Source of the DNA: an uncultured Bacilli bacterium
GTDB taxonomy: Bacteria > Bacillota_I > Bacilli_A > RF39 > UBA660
Direction: 5' to 3'
Assembly (NCBI GenBank): GCA_947630865.1
Contig: CANRJE010000003.1
Location: 1-32,564 of the forward strand
Length of the DNA: 32,564 nt
The notes beneath the pieces are model-generated. The model made no database searches and was not told where the DNA came from. It was given only the letters and a program-made list of their open reading frames with translations. Positions 31,823 to 32,564 of the stretch are shown here, in pieces (the stretch's first letter is position 1; each line of letters begins with the position of its first letter). The position numbers and the translations under genes are program-made.

Positions 31823-32557
31823 TTACATTATATTTCCATTAGTAATTGCTATATTTTGTCCTGTAATACAAGCTGCTCCATCTGATAGCAAAAATTCAAA
31901 GATTGGTATTACATCTTTAACATCTAAATTTTTTGAAGTTGGACTATTTAGTGCATTTTGTTTAACTACTAACTCTGGTATATTTTTTAAAAACTTAGTT
32001 TCAATCATTGATGGAGAAACACCATTAATTCTAATATTTTTATCAGCATATTCATTTGCAAGAGCTTTTACTAAGCCAAGTAAAGCATATTTAGACGTTA
32101 CATAATTTGCTAAATATTTAGGAGGAATATTTTTTGTATATGATGTTAACATTACAATTACTTTTCCATATTTATTTTTAGCCATGATTGGTAGGAAATT
32201 ATTTAAAATAATTACTAAAGAACGCAAAGAAATATCTATATCATTTTTAAAATCTTCCCAATTTAATTTTGAAAACTTTACATTTTGAACAAGTCCTGCT
32301 GGTAGATGAACAATATCTGTTGGTATCAAATTTAATTCTTTAATACTATTAACAAAATCATAAGTTTTATTTTCATCTTTAAAATCACCTTTTAAAGGTA
32401 TTAGTTTTTCTCCTAAATCTTTTTTTAATTCTATTAACTTTTCACTTTCTCTATTATAATGAGCAATTATGTAATCATAGCCATCCGAAATTTTTTTTAT
32501 CAAAGAAATGCCTATATCAGAAGAAGCTCCTGTTACTAATAATATTTTTTCAGTCAT
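31823..32557 (-). CDS. Short-chain dehydrogenase/reductase
   Basis: 244 residues. Rossmann-fold SDR with cofactor loop TGASSDIG (9-16; the usual GIG is DIG), catalytic S139, Y152 and K156 (YVTSK), and a C-terminal ITGQNIAITNG. The NNAG segment is replaced by HLPAG (84-88). The catalytic set is complete, so it should be an active NAD(P)-dependent oxidoreductase resembling FabG, with unknown substrate. The ATG lies 7 bases from the window edge, so its ribosome site and upstream partner are not visible; it is probably the last gene of an operon that enters from the right. Confidence 0.8.
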   Translation of the reverse strand: MTEKILLVTGASSDIGISLIKKISDGYDYIIAHYNRESEKLIELKKDLGEKLIPLKGDFKDENKTYDFVNSIKELNLIPTDIVHLPAGLVQNVKFSKLNWEDFKNDIDISLRSLVIILNNFLPIMAKNKYGKVIVMLTSYTKNIPPKYLANYVTSKYALLGLVKALANEYADKNIRINGVSPSMIETKFLKNIPELVVKQNALNSPTSKNLDVKDVIPIFEFLLSDGAACITGQNIAITNGNIM

Positions 32558-32564
32558 CTAAAAC

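Noticed and set aside
1-32564. Mycoplasma-type genetic code (TGA as Trp), given the Mollicutes-like flavour
   Set aside because: TGA ends several genes at coupled ATGA overlaps (rel/dtd, 382-aa gene/ogt, TadE-like/TadZ-like), and known proteins have normal lengths with Trp as TGG.

Overview
The window reads as a low-GC, AT-rich Bacillota chromosome segment using the standard code: TGA works as a stop (for example in ATGA gene overlaps) and Trp is TGG. The gene content fits an anaerobic, probably uncultured Bacilli lineage near the Erysipelotrichales/RF39 ('Mollicutes-like' gut bacteria). It includes pyruvate phosphate dikinase, superoxide reductase, a Gram-positive Tad pilus, an AepX/AepY phosphonate pathway and a CotE-like spore-coat protein. 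The taxonomic placement is inference. Almost every gene is on the minus strand, packed with short gaps or overlaps. No tRNA, rRNA, CRISPR array or insertion sequence was seen, and no stretch over about 190 bases lacks a gene.

1-806: the 5' part of ppdK, running off the left edge. 830-15301: a large surface-appendage locus on the minus strand. In transcription order it holds two tandem copies of a membrane-anchored protein plus VWA-domain protein pair, then a Tad core: pseudopilin-like protein, CpaB/SAF protein, TadA ATPase, TadB, TadC, a 58-residue Flp-like pilin with its own strong promoter, a TadE-like pseudopilin and a TadZ/CpaE-like protein. Three small paralogous two-helix TrbC/VirB2-like proteins follow. 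No prepilin peptidase is in the window. A divergent gene for a thioredoxin-fold-like lipoprotein shares the promoter region at 15326-15376.

15807-28630, first part: housekeeping genes. These are frr, the set uvrC-yqeG-yqeH, the operon rel-dtd-pfkB-like kinase-smr-gmk, and a group with ogt between two unrecognised genes. The Rel protein keeps its synthetase, TGS, zinc-finger and ACT regions but has lost the HD hydrolase residues.

26843-30626: a three-gene phosphonate operon of PEP mutase, phosphonopyruvate decarboxylase, and a fusion of a PntC/LicC-like nucleotidyltransferase with an iron-ADH-type phosphonoacetaldehyde reductase. The set predicts CMP-activated 2-hydroxyethylphosphonate, presumably to decorate a surface polymer. 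30812-32557: superoxide reductase on the plus strand, a CotE homologue and a short-chain dehydrogenase.

Regulation is compact. Several terminators contain the last codons or stop codon of the gene they end, and several overlap the next gene's promoter. Many promoters carry an extended -10 (TGnTATAAT). The most unusual items are the Tad plus VirB2-like locus with duplicated VWA/anchor pairs, the nucleotidyltransferase-ADH fusion, the apparently hydrolase-dead Rel, and the CotE homologue.
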